A DNA stretch of 64,000 bases from an uncultured Bacteroides sp. (GTDB lineage: Bacteria; Bacteroidota; Bacteroidia; Bacteroidales; Bacteroidaceae), in NCBI GenBank assembly GCA_944321495.1, contig CALULP010000013.1, forward strand, positions 62,001-126,000, in the 5' to 3' direction. The position numbers and the translations under genes are program-made. Of the stretch, positions 45,267 to 53,805 are shown in pieces (position 1 is the first letter of the stretch; each line of letters starts with the position of its first letter). The notes under the pieces were generated by a model. It did no database searches. It was not told the origin of the DNA and saw only the letters and a program-made list of their open reading frames with translations.

Positions 45267-46139
45267 ATGCTGTTATCAACCTTACTCATTACGGAACAAG
45301 CCGTCCAGCCGGCAACAGAACACCTCGGCAAAGTGGAACAACTGATTCAAAAACTATTGGACTGGGGGCTCAATGCGGGTGGACACCTTCTCGGCGCCAT
45401 ACTCATATTCATCATCGGACGCTTCCTCATCTCTTTCCTGAACAGAATGTTGGCCCGCATATTGGCCAAGCGCCGCGTAGACGCCGGCATACAGAGTTTC
45501 ACAAAGAGCTTGGTCAACATCCTGCTCACCGTCCTGCTCATTGTAGCCATTGTCAACAAGCTGGGAGTAGAAACCACCTCGTTTGCCGCCCTGCTTGCCT
45601 CTGCGGGCGTAGCCGTGGGCATGGCGCTGTCGGGAAACCTGCAGAACTTCGCAGGCGGACTCATCGTCCTGTTGTTCCGCCCCTACAAGGTGGGCGATTG
45701 GATTGAAAGCCAAGGCGAATCGGGCACGGTACGTGAAATACAGATTTTCCATACCATCCTGACCACAGCCGACAACAAAGTGGTGTATATTCCCAACGGA
45801 GCCCTTAGCAGCGGCACCATTGTCAACTACAGCCGCGAAGACACCCGCCGCGTAGAATGGGGGATAGGCGTAGAATATGGGGAAAACTTTGACAAGGTCG
45901 AGGAAGTCACACGACGCCTCATCGCCGATGACAAACGCATCCTGGACACCCCCGCCCCCTACATCGCCCTCCAGACCTTGGACGCCAGCAGTGTCAACGT
46001 CGTAATCCGCGTATGGGTGAAAAGCCCGGACTATTGGGACGTTTACTTCGACATGAACAGGACCATTTATGCAACCTTCAACAAGGAAGGCATCGGGTTC
46101 CCGTTCCCGCAACTTACCATACACCAGGCCAAAGACTGA
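45267..46139 (+). CDS. MscS-family mechanosensitive channel
   Basis: Channels of this family release solutes when membrane tension rises on osmotic downshock. The 290-residue protein has three membrane segments (about residues 34-57 LLGAILIFIIGRFLISFL; 75-95 NILLTVLLIVAIVNKL; and the pore helix 100-130 with the Ala/Gly pattern AALLASAGVAVGMALSGNLQNFAGG), followed by the beta domain (YKVGDWIESQGESGTVREIQ, then VYIPNGALSSGTIVNYS). Size matches the E. coli MscS type. It lies 38 bases after thrC; cotranscription with the threonine genes is possible but no functional link is obvious. Confidence 0.94.
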   Translation: MLLSTLLITEQAVQPATEHLGKVEQLIQKLLDWGLNAGGHLLGAILIFIIGRFLISFLNRMLARILAKRRVDAGIQSFTKSLVNILLTVLLIVAIVNKLGVETTSFAALLASAGVAVGMALSGNLQNFAGGLIVLLFRPYKVGDWIESQGESGTVREIQIFHTILTTADNKVVYIPNGALSSGTIVNYSREDTRRVEWGIGVEYGENFDKVEEVTRRLIADDKRILDTPAPYIALQTLDASSVNVVIRVWVKSPDYWDVYFDMNRTIYATFNKEGIGFPFPQLTIHQAKD

Positions 46140-46211
46140 CAAACGACAAGCCGGCGAATGCCCGCAATTTGCCCCAGCATAATTTCCTACTTATGTGTCG
46201 CCGGGGCGGAT

Positions 46212-46236
46212 ACAGGCATTCGCCTGTGATTTTATT
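46212..46236 (+). terminator. Probable terminator after the mscS-like gene
   Basis: ACAGGC and GCCTGT (46212-46227) pair around four bases, followed by GATTTTATT. The related GGCGAATGCC at about 46153 could form an alternative longer pairing. Confidence 0.55.
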
Positions 46237-46248
46237 ATAGCCAAAAAG

Positions 46249-46279
46249 TTTGCACTTTGATAGATTCTCCCTACATTTG
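46249..46279 (+). promoter_or_regulatory. Promoter of the fimbrillin-like lipoprotein gene
   Basis: TTTG (46249-46252), 19 bases, then TACATTTG (46272-46279) fully match the Bacteroidetes consensus, 30 bases before the start codon. Confidence 0.8.
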
Positions 46280-46309
46280 TCATACTAAAACAAAACCAAC
46301 AGAACAGCC

Positions 46310-48247
46310 ATGAAGTTACACATACGCCAGCGGCACATCAACACCGCACTCCTTTGTTCCGCCTTTTTCCTTTCGTGCCTTACCGCCTGTGTCAACAGCA
46401 TTGATTCCGAACCTGTCGTAGAAGAAGGTGACATACCCATTCATTTTTCCGTCAAGATAGAGAAGACTACGACTACCAAAGTAACAAACAATTTTTTTGA
46501 CAAGGGGGACCAATTGGGATTGTATGCCGTACTATCCGGGAAAAGCATGGAAGAAGAACGCTATATTGACAACTTGCTGTTGAAAAGCGATGGAAACGAA
46601 ACCTTACAGCCTGAAAAGGATGTATTCTATCCGGAAGGGGAAGATGCCGCCCTTGACTTTGTCGGCTACTACCCGTATCAAGAAAAAGGCATAACCGCCA
46701 AGACTGCCAAGCTGCCGATTGTCATACAAGCCGACCAAAGCCTGAAAGACAATTATTCAAAGAGCGATTTCCTCATCGCAAAGGCAAAAGGCATCACCAG
46801 CGACGAGGATTGCGTAGAGCTGAAATTCAAGCACAAACTGGCCAACATAAAACTGACCCTTACCCCCGGAGAGGGTGAAAACATAGACGACATGCTGGCA
46901 GCCAATCCCCGCATCGTTGCCACCGGGTTTTACACACAGGCAGAATATGACTTCCAAACCGATAAAGTCACACCCGTGGGAGAACCCGGCGACATCATCG
47001 CCTACGGCAAATGGGAAAAAGAAGAAGGGAAACAGAAACTGACCGGAAAAGAACTCATCATCATCCCGCAAGCCATAGGGAAAGACCAGACCTTGCAAAT
47101 GGAATGGAACGGCAAAATATATACTTGTGCCATGCCTCCCGCGGATGACACTCAGGAAAACACACAATATGAAATAAACATCGATGCCACACAAAACACC
47201 AACAACCAATTATCCGGCATAATGGTAAGCATCGATGACTGGGACTTTCCGGCCATACAAAAGGGAACGGACAATTCCAGCCAATATGCCTCCATACATT
47301 TGTCCACGCTTTCTTTTGACCCCTCCAATGTCTACCGCGTATATTCAACCCGCGGGGAAGTACTTGCCGAAATCTGCAAAGAATATCTCCTATCAAAGAA
47401 CCTGGCTTCACAAGCCATTGTGTCTTATCCCATCAAAGGCGGGAAAGCCGACTTGAGCCAAGGTACCATCCTGCAATTGCTGGACATCAACGACAATATA
47501 AACGGAGGCACCATAAGATGGAACACCAGAGACAACACTTTCAACTATGAGGCTGGGTATTCTCCCCGCATCCGCGAAATCTATTACGACGAGCGGGGGA
47601 ACGTCCTGACAGAAAAGCCGGGAACCCCGCTCCACATCAACGTGGCAGCATATACCTTGCGCGATGACCGCGACCGGGGAAACACACAAGAATACCCCGT
47701 GGTGAAAATCGGCACCCAATACTGGATGCGCAGCAACCTGCAAGCCACGATGTACAGAGACGGCACGCCTATCCCCCGCCAAGAAACACAAGGGAAAGCA
47801 ACCGGCTACTTTACCGAAGACGAAGAAGAATATTTCTACAACGGATATGTATTGGAAGAAAACGAGCTGGCTCCTTACGGATGGAGAATCCCTTCCGAAG
47901 AGGACTGGCAGACGTTGTGCGAATACGTTGGCGATGACGCCTCCCGGCTAAAGACCGGTGTTTGGGATGACGTCTATTACACAAAAGACGGAGAAAAAAT
48001 AATAGAAGAAGCCCTCCCCAACAACAACCTCAGTATGCTCGGCATTCAACCTTTAGGCATCTGGATAGGTAAAAAAGTAGCATCCATAGGAACAGCATGT
48101 GGCTTTTGGACATGGAATGATACCGGGATTCCTGAAGAAACGGTCTTTTTCCAGTCGCAAAACCACGAGATCCATTGGATGAGCGTAAATTCAAGCGCGG
48201 GAGACTACTACAAAGCCCTCTCCGTGCGTTGCATCCAAGAAGAATAA
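46310..48247 (+). CDS. Fimbrillin-family lipoprotein with C-terminal FISUMP-like domain
   Basis: The 645-residue protein has a lipoprotein signal (SAFFLSCLTAC, Cys at residue 27), so it should be anchored to the outer membrane. Residues about 40-310 resemble the Mfa-like/FimA-type fimbrillin region (FFDKGDQLGLYAV, FYPEGEDAALDFVGYYPY, the KFKHKLANIKLTLTPGEG strand and the INIDA end), common in Bacteroidales pilus subunits. A middle beta region follows, and the last 200 residues (VKIGTQYWMRSNLQATMYRD, then YGWRIPSEEDWQTLCEYVGD, ending LSVRCIQEE) fit the FISUMP domain. No other pilus or anchor genes are nearby, so it is probably a stand-alone surface protein. It has its own promoter and lower G+C than its neighbours. 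Confidence 0.85.
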   Translation: MKLHIRQRHINTALLCSAFFLSCLTACVNSIDSEPVVEEGDIPIHFSVKIEKTTTTKVTNNFFDKGDQLGLYAVLSGKSMEEERYIDNLLLKSDGNETLQPEKDVFYPEGEDAALDFVGYYPYQEKGITAKTAKLPIVIQADQSLKDNYSKSDFLIAKAKGITSDEDCVELKFKHKLANIKLTLTPGEGENIDDMLAANPRIVATGFYTQAEYDFQTDKVTPVGEPGDIIAYGKWEKEEGKQKLTGKELIIIPQAIGKDQTLQMEWNGKIYTCAMPPADDTQENTQYEINIDATQNTNNQLSGIMVSIDDWDFPAIQKGTDNSSQYASIHLSTLSFDPSNVYRVYSTRGEVLAEICKEYLLSKNLASQAIVSYPIKGGKADLSQGTILQLLDINDNINGGTIRWNTRDNTFNYEAGYSPRIREIYYDERGNVLTEKPGTPLHINVAAYTLRDDRDRGNTQEYPVVKIGTQYWMRSNLQATMYRDGTPIPRQETQGKATGYFTEDEEEYFYNGYVLEENELAPYGWRIPSEEDWQTLCEYVGDDASRLKTGVWDDVYYTKDGEKIIEEALPNNNLSMLGIQPLGIWIGKKVASIGTACGFWTWNDTGIPEETVFFQSQNHEIHWMSVNSSAGDYYKALSVRCIQEE

Positions 48248-48282
48248 CACGGCAGGCGGCTACAACTCTCATTTCTTTTTCG

Positions 48283-48290
48283 TACTTTTG
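48283..48290 (+). promoter_or_regulatory. Probable -7 box of the metF promoter
   Basis: TACTTTTG matches TAnnTTTG, 50 bases before the metF start codon. No clear TTTG upstream. Confidence 0.5.
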
Positions 48291-48340
48291 TCCCAATATG
48301 TGAAACAAGGCCGCAGCCGGACAAATACGATGAAAAAGAA

Positions 48341-49294
48341 ATGAGAGTTATCGATTTGATAAACAGCAACCAACAAACCGCTTTTTCTTTCGAGATATTG
48401 CCACCCATCAAAGGGACAGGCATAGAAAAAGTGTACCAGGATATCGATACCTTAAGGGAATTCGACCCCAAATACATCAATATCACCACGCACCGCAGTG
48501 AATATGTCTACAAAGATTTGGGCAACGGCATATTCCAACGCAACCGCCTGCGCCGCCGTCCCGGCACTGTGGCCGTAGCTGCAGCCATCCAGAACAAATA
48601 CAACATCACCGTTGTACCACACATCCTGTGTAGCGGCTTCACCCGTGAAGAGACAGAATACGTGCTACTCGACTTGCAATTTCTGGGCATCACCGACCTG
48701 CTGGTACTCCGGGGAGACAAGGCCAAACACGAATCCGTATTCACCCCCGAAGCCAACGGTTACAGCCATGCCATCGAACTGGAAGAACAAATCAACAACT
48801 TCAACAAAGGCATTTTCGTTGACGGCTCGGAGATGAAGATAACCCATACTCCTTTCTCATACGGTGTAGCTTGCTACCCGGAAAAACATGAAGAAGCCCC
48901 AAACTTGACTTCCGATATCTATTGGTTGAAACGGAAAATGGAAACCGGTGCGGAGTATGCCGTAACCCAACTATTTTACGACAACCGCAAATATTTTGAC
49001 TTTGTGAAAAGAGCACGCCAGGAAGGCATCACAATTCCCATCATACCAGGCATCAAGCCGCTAAAGAAGATGTCGCAACTCAGCAGGATACCCAAAACAT
49101 TCAAGGTGGATATCCCTGAAGAACTCACCCGCGAGATCTTGAAATGCAAAGATGACAAAGAAGTGCAACAAGTCGGGATAGAATGGTGCGTACAGCAGTG
49201 CAAAGAACTGATAGCCAACGGCATTCCCAGCATCCATTTCTATTCGGTTTCAGCTGCGGACAGCATTAAGGAAGTGGCAAGGCAAATTTATTAA
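48341..49294 (+). CDS. metF: Methylenetetrahydrofolate reductase
   Basis: MetF reduces methylene-THF to methyl-THF for methionine synthesis, using FAD and NADH. The 317-residue protein shows FSFEILPPIKGTGIEK at the start (the catalytic Glu region), the FAD- and folate-binding strands VVPHILCSGFTREETEYVLLDL and LLVLRGDKA, the ACYPEKHEEAPN segment (typical GCYPEGHPE), and the barrel end around TQLFYDN and IPIIPGIKPL. Length fits the bacterial enzyme. It is the first gene of a plus-strand group metF-holB-ricT-gldH. No SAM or cobalamin riboswitch is recognisable in the short 93-base upstream gap. Confidence 0.96.
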   Translation: MRVIDLINSNQQTAFSFEILPPIKGTGIEKVYQDIDTLREFDPKYINITTHRSEYVYKDLGNGIFQRNRLRRRPGTVAVAAAIQNKYNITVVPHILCSGFTREETEYVLLDLQFLGITDLLVLRGDKAKHESVFTPEANGYSHAIELEEQINNFNKGIFVDGSEMKITHTPFSYGVACYPEKHEEAPNLTSDIYWLKRKMETGAEYAVTQLFYDNRKYFDFVKRARQEGITIPIIPGIKPLKKMSQLSRIPKTFKVDIPEELTREILKCKDDKEVQQVGIEWCVQQCKELIANGIPSIHFYSVSAADSIKEVARQIY

Positions 49295-49330
49295 CGAGCG
49301 ATTAAAAATCCGGCATATCCATATTTATCC

Positions 49331-50458
49331 ATGTTCAGTTTCCAAGATGTAATAGGACAAACAGACGCCAAACAGAAATTGTTGCATGAGGCGCACAAAG
49401 GACGCATTGCCCATGCGCAACTGTTTTGCGGTCCGTCGGGCATAGGCAAAATGGCATTGGCATTGGCTTACGCACGTTACCTCTGCTGCCCGAACCACAC
49501 CCCAACGGATGCTTGTGGAACCTGCCCTTCATGCGTAAAATGGAATAAGTTGGTTCACCCAGACGTGCATTTCGTCTTCCCCATCGTAAAAAACGCCAAA
49601 GCAAAAAAAGAAATATGCGATGATTACCTCGCCAACTGGCGACAGCTGTTGTTGGAAAGCCCGTATTTCGCCTTGGAGCATTGGCTTGACAAGATGGGAG
49701 CCGAGAACGGCCAAGCCATCATCTACGCCAAAGAAAGCGACGAAATCACCCGGAAACTCAGTTTAAAGTCCAGCGAAGGAGGTTATAAAATCACCATCGT
49801 CTGGCTTCCCGAGAAGATGCACGAAGCCTGTGCCAACAAACTCCTGAAACTATTGGAAGAGCCTCCGCAGCAAACCCTATTCCTGCTGGTTTCCGAAACC
49901 CCGGAAATGATTCTACCGACCATTCAAAGCCGTACCCAGCGCTTCAACATTCCACGGATAAGCGATGAAGAAATCGCCTCTGCCCTCCAACGGAAATACG
50001 GCATCCAGGCACAAGACAGTGAAACCATAGCACACATGGCCAACGGGAGTTTCCTCAAAGCTTTGGCAACAATCCATCTCAACGAGGAAAACAGCCAGTA
50101 TTTCGACCTGTTTGTCAGCCTGATGCGTCTTTCATACCAGCGCAAGATACGTGAAATGAAGCAATGGAGCGAACAAGTGGCAAGCCTTAGCAGAGAACGC
50201 CAAAAAGACTTCCTGAACTACTGCCAACACATGATACGCGAAAGCTTCATAGCCAACTTCCATTGCAAGGAGATGAACTATATGACGCGTCCAGAACAAA
50301 ACTTCACTGCCCGCTTCGCCCCTTTTGTAAACGAACGCAACGTGATGGGCATCATGCACGAACTGAGCGAAGCACAAATACATATTGAACAAAACGTAAA
50401 TCCACGCATGGTATTCTTCGACTTCTCGTTAAAAATGATAGTATTGCTTAAAAACTGA
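49331..50458 (+). CDS. holB: DNA polymerase III delta' subunit
   Basis: HolB is part of the clamp loader that places the sliding clamp on primed DNA. The 375-residue protein has the AAA+ region with the degenerate P-loop CGPSGIGKMALALAYARYL (residues about 38-56), a four-Cys zinc site between about 57 and 80 (CCPN, CGTCPSC), the LLKLLEEPPQQTLFLLVSE segment and the sensor-1 region TIQSRTQRF, where SRC is usual. The rest is the helical collar domain. The Met after the P-loop Lys is in keeping with a subunit that need not hydrolyse ATP. It is 36 bases after metF. Confidence 0.92.
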   Translation: MFSFQDVIGQTDAKQKLLHEAHKGRIAHAQLFCGPSGIGKMALALAYARYLCCPNHTPTDACGTCPSCVKWNKLVHPDVHFVFPIVKNAKAKKEICDDYLANWRQLLLESPYFALEHWLDKMGAENGQAIIYAKESDEITRKLSLKSSEGGYKITIVWLPEKMHEACANKLLKLLEEPPQQTLFLLVSETPEMILPTIQSRTQRFNIPRISDEEIASALQRKYGIQAQDSETIAHMANGSFLKALATIHLNEENSQYFDLFVSLMRLSYQRKIREMKQWSEQVASLSRERQKDFLNYCQHMIRESFIANFHCKEMNYMTRPEQNFTARFAPFVNERNVMGIMHELSEAQIHIEQNVNPRMVFFDFSLKMIVLLKN

Positions 50459-50491
50459 GGAGCCAAAGCACCGATGTTGAAATTTATGTCC

Positions 50492-50499
50492 TATATTTG
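50492..50499 (+). promoter_or_regulatory. Possible -7 box upstream of ricT
   Basis: TATATTTG matches TAnnTTTG and lies 34 bases before the chosen ricT start at 50534. It also falls inside the longer open frame that begins at 50474, which argues for the shorter protein. Confidence 0.45.
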
Positions 50500-50533
50500 T
50501 AACAGACGATTAATAACTTATTATTTAACATTG

Positions 50534-51814
50534 ATGGATTTCAAACTACATAACGGAAGCGGAAGCCTATGCGCCAAAAGTTGCGGGATACAAGACAAGC
50601 AACTCAACACATACGACTGGCTTGCCGACATCCCCGGCAATAACGATGAAAGCGACTTGGTAGAAGTGCAATTCAAAAATACCCGCAAAGGTTATTACCG
50701 CAACAGCAATAAAATTCCTTTGGAAAAAGGCGACATCGTTGCCGTAGAAGCAACCCCCGGACATGACATTGGCGTAGTAACACTGACAGGCCGCCTTGTC
50801 CCATTGCAGATGCGTAAGGCCAACATCAAATCGGAGAACGACATCAAACGCATTTACCGCAAAGCAAAAACGGTAGACATGGACAAATATTCCGAAGCCA
50901 AGGCCCGCGAGCACTCTACCATGATACGCGCCCGACAGATAGCCAAAAGCCTTAACCTCGACATGAAGATCGGTGATGTGGAATATCAAGGCGATGGCAA
51001 CAAAGCCATTTTCTACTACATTGCAGAAGGACGCGTGGACTTCCGCCAACTCATCAAAGTACTTGCTGAAGTATTCCGCGTACGCATCGAGATGAAGCAA
51101 ATCGGCGCCCGCCAGGAAGCTGGACGCATCGGCGGCATCGGACCTTGCGGCAGGGAACTGTGTTGCGCCACGTGGATGACTTCTTTCGTATCCGTTTCAA
51201 CCAGCGCGGCACGCCTGCAAGATATTTCCCTGAACCCACAGAAACTGGCGGGTCAATGTGCCAAACTGAAATGTTGCCTGAATTATGAAGCTGACTGCTA
51301 TGTCGAGGCACAAAAACGATTACCGTCCAAAGAAATCGTTTTGGAAACGAAAGATGCGACATATTTCTTCCTAAAAGCCGACATCTTGAGCAACCAGATA
51401 ACTTACACTACAGATAAGAGCAATCCGGTAAATACCATTACCATCAGCGGGAAACGGGCATTCGAAATCATCGGCCTGAACAAGCGGGGAATCAAGCCGG
51501 ACGACCTAAACGAAGACCTTACGCACTCTTCCGTCAAAAAGCCTATTGACCTGGTAGAGCAAGAAAGCCTGACACGCTTTGACCGCAACCGCAAAGGCAA
51601 CGCCAGCCGAAACAAGAAAAAGAAAAAGAAGCCGCAACAGGCTTCCGACACGAACAAACGCCCGGATCCCGGTGAAAATAAGGAGCAAACAGTTTCCACA
51701 CCAGCCAAAGGGAAACAGCAGCCCAAGCAACAAGGGAAACCGCAACAACGCAATAACCGTAAGCCTAAACAACAAAACGAACCGGCGCAAAATGACAAAC
51801 CGGCACAAAATTAA
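50534..51814 (+). CDS. ricT: PSP1-domain protein of the RicT/YaaT family
   Basis: In Bacillus, RicT works with RicA and RicF, carries iron-sulphur clusters and affects RNA maturation and development. The product, 426 residues from ATG 50534, has the PSP1 domain (about residues 30-200) and the Cys cluster GIGPCGRELCCATWMTSF and AKLKCCLNYEADCY near residues 205-260. The last 90 residues are low-complexity, rich in Lys, Arg, Gln and Asn (KKKKKKPQQAS-like) and probably disordered. ORF track-length alternatives start at 50474, but those extra 20 residues include a promoter-like box. It is placed between holB and gldH; its role in a non-sporulating Bacteroidete is unknown. Confidence 0.88.
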   Translation: MDFKLHNGSGSLCAKSCGIQDKQLNTYDWLADIPGNNDESDLVEVQFKNTRKGYYRNSNKIPLEKGDIVAVEATPGHDIGVVTLTGRLVPLQMRKANIKSENDIKRIYRKAKTVDMDKYSEAKAREHSTMIRARQIAKSLNLDMKIGDVEYQGDGNKAIFYYIAEGRVDFRQLIKVLAEVFRVRIEMKQIGARQEAGRIGGIGPCGRELCCATWMTSFVSVSTSAARLQDISLNPQKLAGQCAKLKCCLNYEADCYVEAQKRLPSKEIVLETKDATYFFLKADILSNQITYTTDKSNPVNTITISGKRAFEIIGLNKRGIKPDDLNEDLTHSSVKKPIDLVEQESLTRFDRNRKGNASRNKKKKKKPQQASDTNKRPDPGENKEQTVSTPAKGKQQPKQQGKPQQRNNRKPKQQNEPAQNDKPAQN

Positions 51815-51818
51815 ATAT

Positions 51819-52322
51819 ATGCATCCACTTAATATGTTATGCCTGTGGCTACTTGCCACGGGCATAATAATAGGATGCCATAGCGTCACGGTACAACATA
51901 CGTATCACTCTTTCCCTAATGAAACTTGGAATGGGCAAGACACCATAGACTTCCCCATAGAAGTAGCAGACTCACTTGCCGACTACTTGCTGACCATCGA
52001 AATCCGCAACAATAACCATTATCCTTATCAAGACTTACCACTTTCTATCACATGTACCGAAGGGGACAGCCTATTCCTGCGAACCGACACATTATCCATC
52101 AGATTGGCCGATAGCAATGGCAACTGGACAGGCAACGGCCTGGGCGGTTTATATCAATCCGGACATCCCGCAGGATATCTACGACCGCGCCATACAGGCA
52201 TACACCACATCCGAATGACTTACCTCCTACCCGACACAATGCTGGCAGGAATCAGCGATATCGGTATCCGGCTGGAAACTAACGCCTCCTATCACGCCCC
52301 GCATCAACACGCAGGAAAATAA
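51819..52322 (+). CDS. gldH: GldH-family lipoprotein
   Basis: GldH was found as a gliding-motility lipoprotein in Flavobacterium but is also present in non-gliding Bacteroidales. The product, 167 residues from ATG 51819, has a lipoprotein signal (NMLCLWLLATGIIIGCHS, Cys near residue 17) and then the family region YHSFPNETWNGQDTIDFPIE, a single beta-rich domain. ATG 51792, nine codons earlier, overlaps ricT by 23 bases and is also possible. Its 3' end overlaps the convergent rodA gene by 44 bases. It is last in the metF-holB-ricT-gldH group. Its function here is unknown; a role in envelope or secretion is inference. Confidence 0.85.
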   Translation: MHPLNMLCLWLLATGIIIGCHSVTVQHTYHSFPNETWNGQDTIDFPIEVADSLADYLLTIEIRNNNHYPYQDLPLSITCTEGDSLFLRTDTLSIRLADSNGNWTGNGLGGLYQSGHPAGYLRPRHTGIHHIRMTYLLPDTMLAGISDIGIRLETNASYHAPHQHAGK

Positions 52323-53736
52323 AAAGCAGAATGGTAAAACCCCATAAAGAAGACCCGCCATAACTGAAGAAAGGCAACGGAATGCCAATAACCGGGGTCA
52401 ACCCCAACACCATGCCGACATTAATAAACAGGTGGAACAAGAATATGCTCAGCACCGAATAACCGTACACCCTGCCAAATACAGACGGTTGCCTTTCTGC
52501 CACAAACAACAGACGCAAGATAAACGCCAGATACAACAGCAATACTGCCGCCGAACCCACAAAGCCCTGCTCCTCACCTATCGTACAAAAGATAAAGTCG
52601 GTATCTTGTTCAGGCACATATTTCAACTTCGTTTGCGTACCATTCAAAAAGCCCTTGCCCGTCAAATCTCCGGAACCTATGGCTATCTTGGATTGATTGA
52701 CATTGTAACCGGCACCTGTAGGGTCTTCCTCCAAGCCAAGCACAACCTTGATACGCATCTGTTGGTGAGGTTCCAATACCTGATTGAACACATAATCGCT
52801 GGAATACAAAAAGCCTATGGAAACTACCGTAAACAGCCCGATAAGCATATAATTAAGTTTCCTGCCCTCCAAAGCCAGAAAAAGCAGGTAGCCTACCAAC
52901 AATGCGCACAAGCCCCATTGTGCCCAAACCTGGTTGAAGGGAATCACATACCGGGCAAATATCCATGCCAATAAATGCACCAACAAAATCGCAATCAACA
53001 TGTTCCGTACCGGTTTCCATTGCCGGAGATACAGCCATGACATACCGACAGCCGCCAACATAATAAGAAACAACACCACATATTGCCCCACAGGAGTAGG
53101 CATGGAATCACCCCACATGACTGCGCCATACCGGATACCCACTACGAAATAAACTATCGCGCACACACCGGCAAACAGTATCACTCCAGGCATGCCTTCC
53201 CGATACAATACGAGGGAAAATGCAAGATATACCAAGGCCGACCCGGTTTCCCGCTGCATAATAATAAGCAACATAGGAAACAAGACAAGGAAAGCCAAGC
53301 CCAACGCACTCTTCCATGTCCGCATCGTAAACCCGTAAGCATTCATGTACTTGGCCAATGCCAACGCCGTAGCAAATTTGGCAAATTCCGCAGGCTGCAG
53401 GCTTACCGGCCCCAGGATCAGCCACGAATGTGACCCCTTGGTATCGGGAGCAATAAATATCGTCACCAACAGCAGCAGCATCAGAGCCACATATATCAAG
53501 TAAGCAAAGGTATCATAAAAAGCATCATCCAGCATCAACAACACAAAAGCCAGCCCGAATGAACATACTATCCATACCAGTTGCTTGCCGGCGCGCGTGG
53601 AAAAATCCAAAAACTCCGGGTTACCAAACTCATAGCTGGCACCGCATACACTAAACCATCCACACGCCAAGAGCAACAGGTAAAGGACAATAGTCCACCA
53701 GTCCAATGACGCCCATATACTTTGCTTATGTATCAT
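52279..53736 (-). CDS. rodA: Rod-shape peptidoglycan polymerase RodA
   Basis: RodA is a SEDS-family glycosyltransferase that polymerises glycan strands during cell elongation, together with PBP2. The 485-residue protein has about ten membrane segments and the SEDS landmarks: GPVSLQPAEFAKFATALALAK (catalytic-site neighbourhood), QRETGSALVYLAFSLVLYREG and DFIFCTIGEEQGFVGS near the end, then PVIGIPLPFFSYGGSSL. An extra 60-90 residues in the central loop compared with E. coli RodA is usual in Bacteroidetes. It is the last gene of the purH/mreBCD/mrdA/rodA run. Its 3' end overlaps gldH on the opposite strand. Confidence 0.95.
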   Translation of the reverse strand: MIHKQSIWASLDWWTIVLYLLLLACGWFSVCGASYEFGNPEFLDFSTRAGKQLVWIVCSFGLAFVLLMLDDAFYDTFAYLIYVALMLLLLVTIFIAPDTKGSHSWLILGPVSLQPAEFAKFATALALAKYMNAYGFTMRTWKSALGLAFLVLFPMLLIIMQRETGSALVYLAFSLVLYREGMPGVILFAGVCAIVYFVVGIRYGAVMWGDSMPTPVGQYVVLFLIMLAAVGMSWLYLRQWKPVRNMLIAILLVHLLAWIFARYVIPFNQVWAQWGLCALLVGYLLFLALEGRKLNYMLIGLFTVVSIGFLYSSDYVFNQVLEPHQQMRIKVVLGLEEDPTGAGYNVNQSKIAIGSGDLTGKGFLNGTQTKLKYVPEQDTDFIFCTIGEEQGFVGSAAVLLLYLAFILRLLFVAERQPSVFGRVYGYSVLSIFLFHLFINVGMVLGLTPVIGIPLPFFSYGGSSLWGFTILLFIFLRVDAGRDRRR

Positions 53737-53805
53737 TTTTTATCTATTTCTGCTAAACTTATGCTGCATTGCATAACGAAAAATACGATGACGCCGGAAC
53801 AACGG

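Noticed and set aside
48248..48340. SAM or cobalamin riboswitch before metF
   Set aside because: The gap is under 100 bases and has none of the conserved core of either class.
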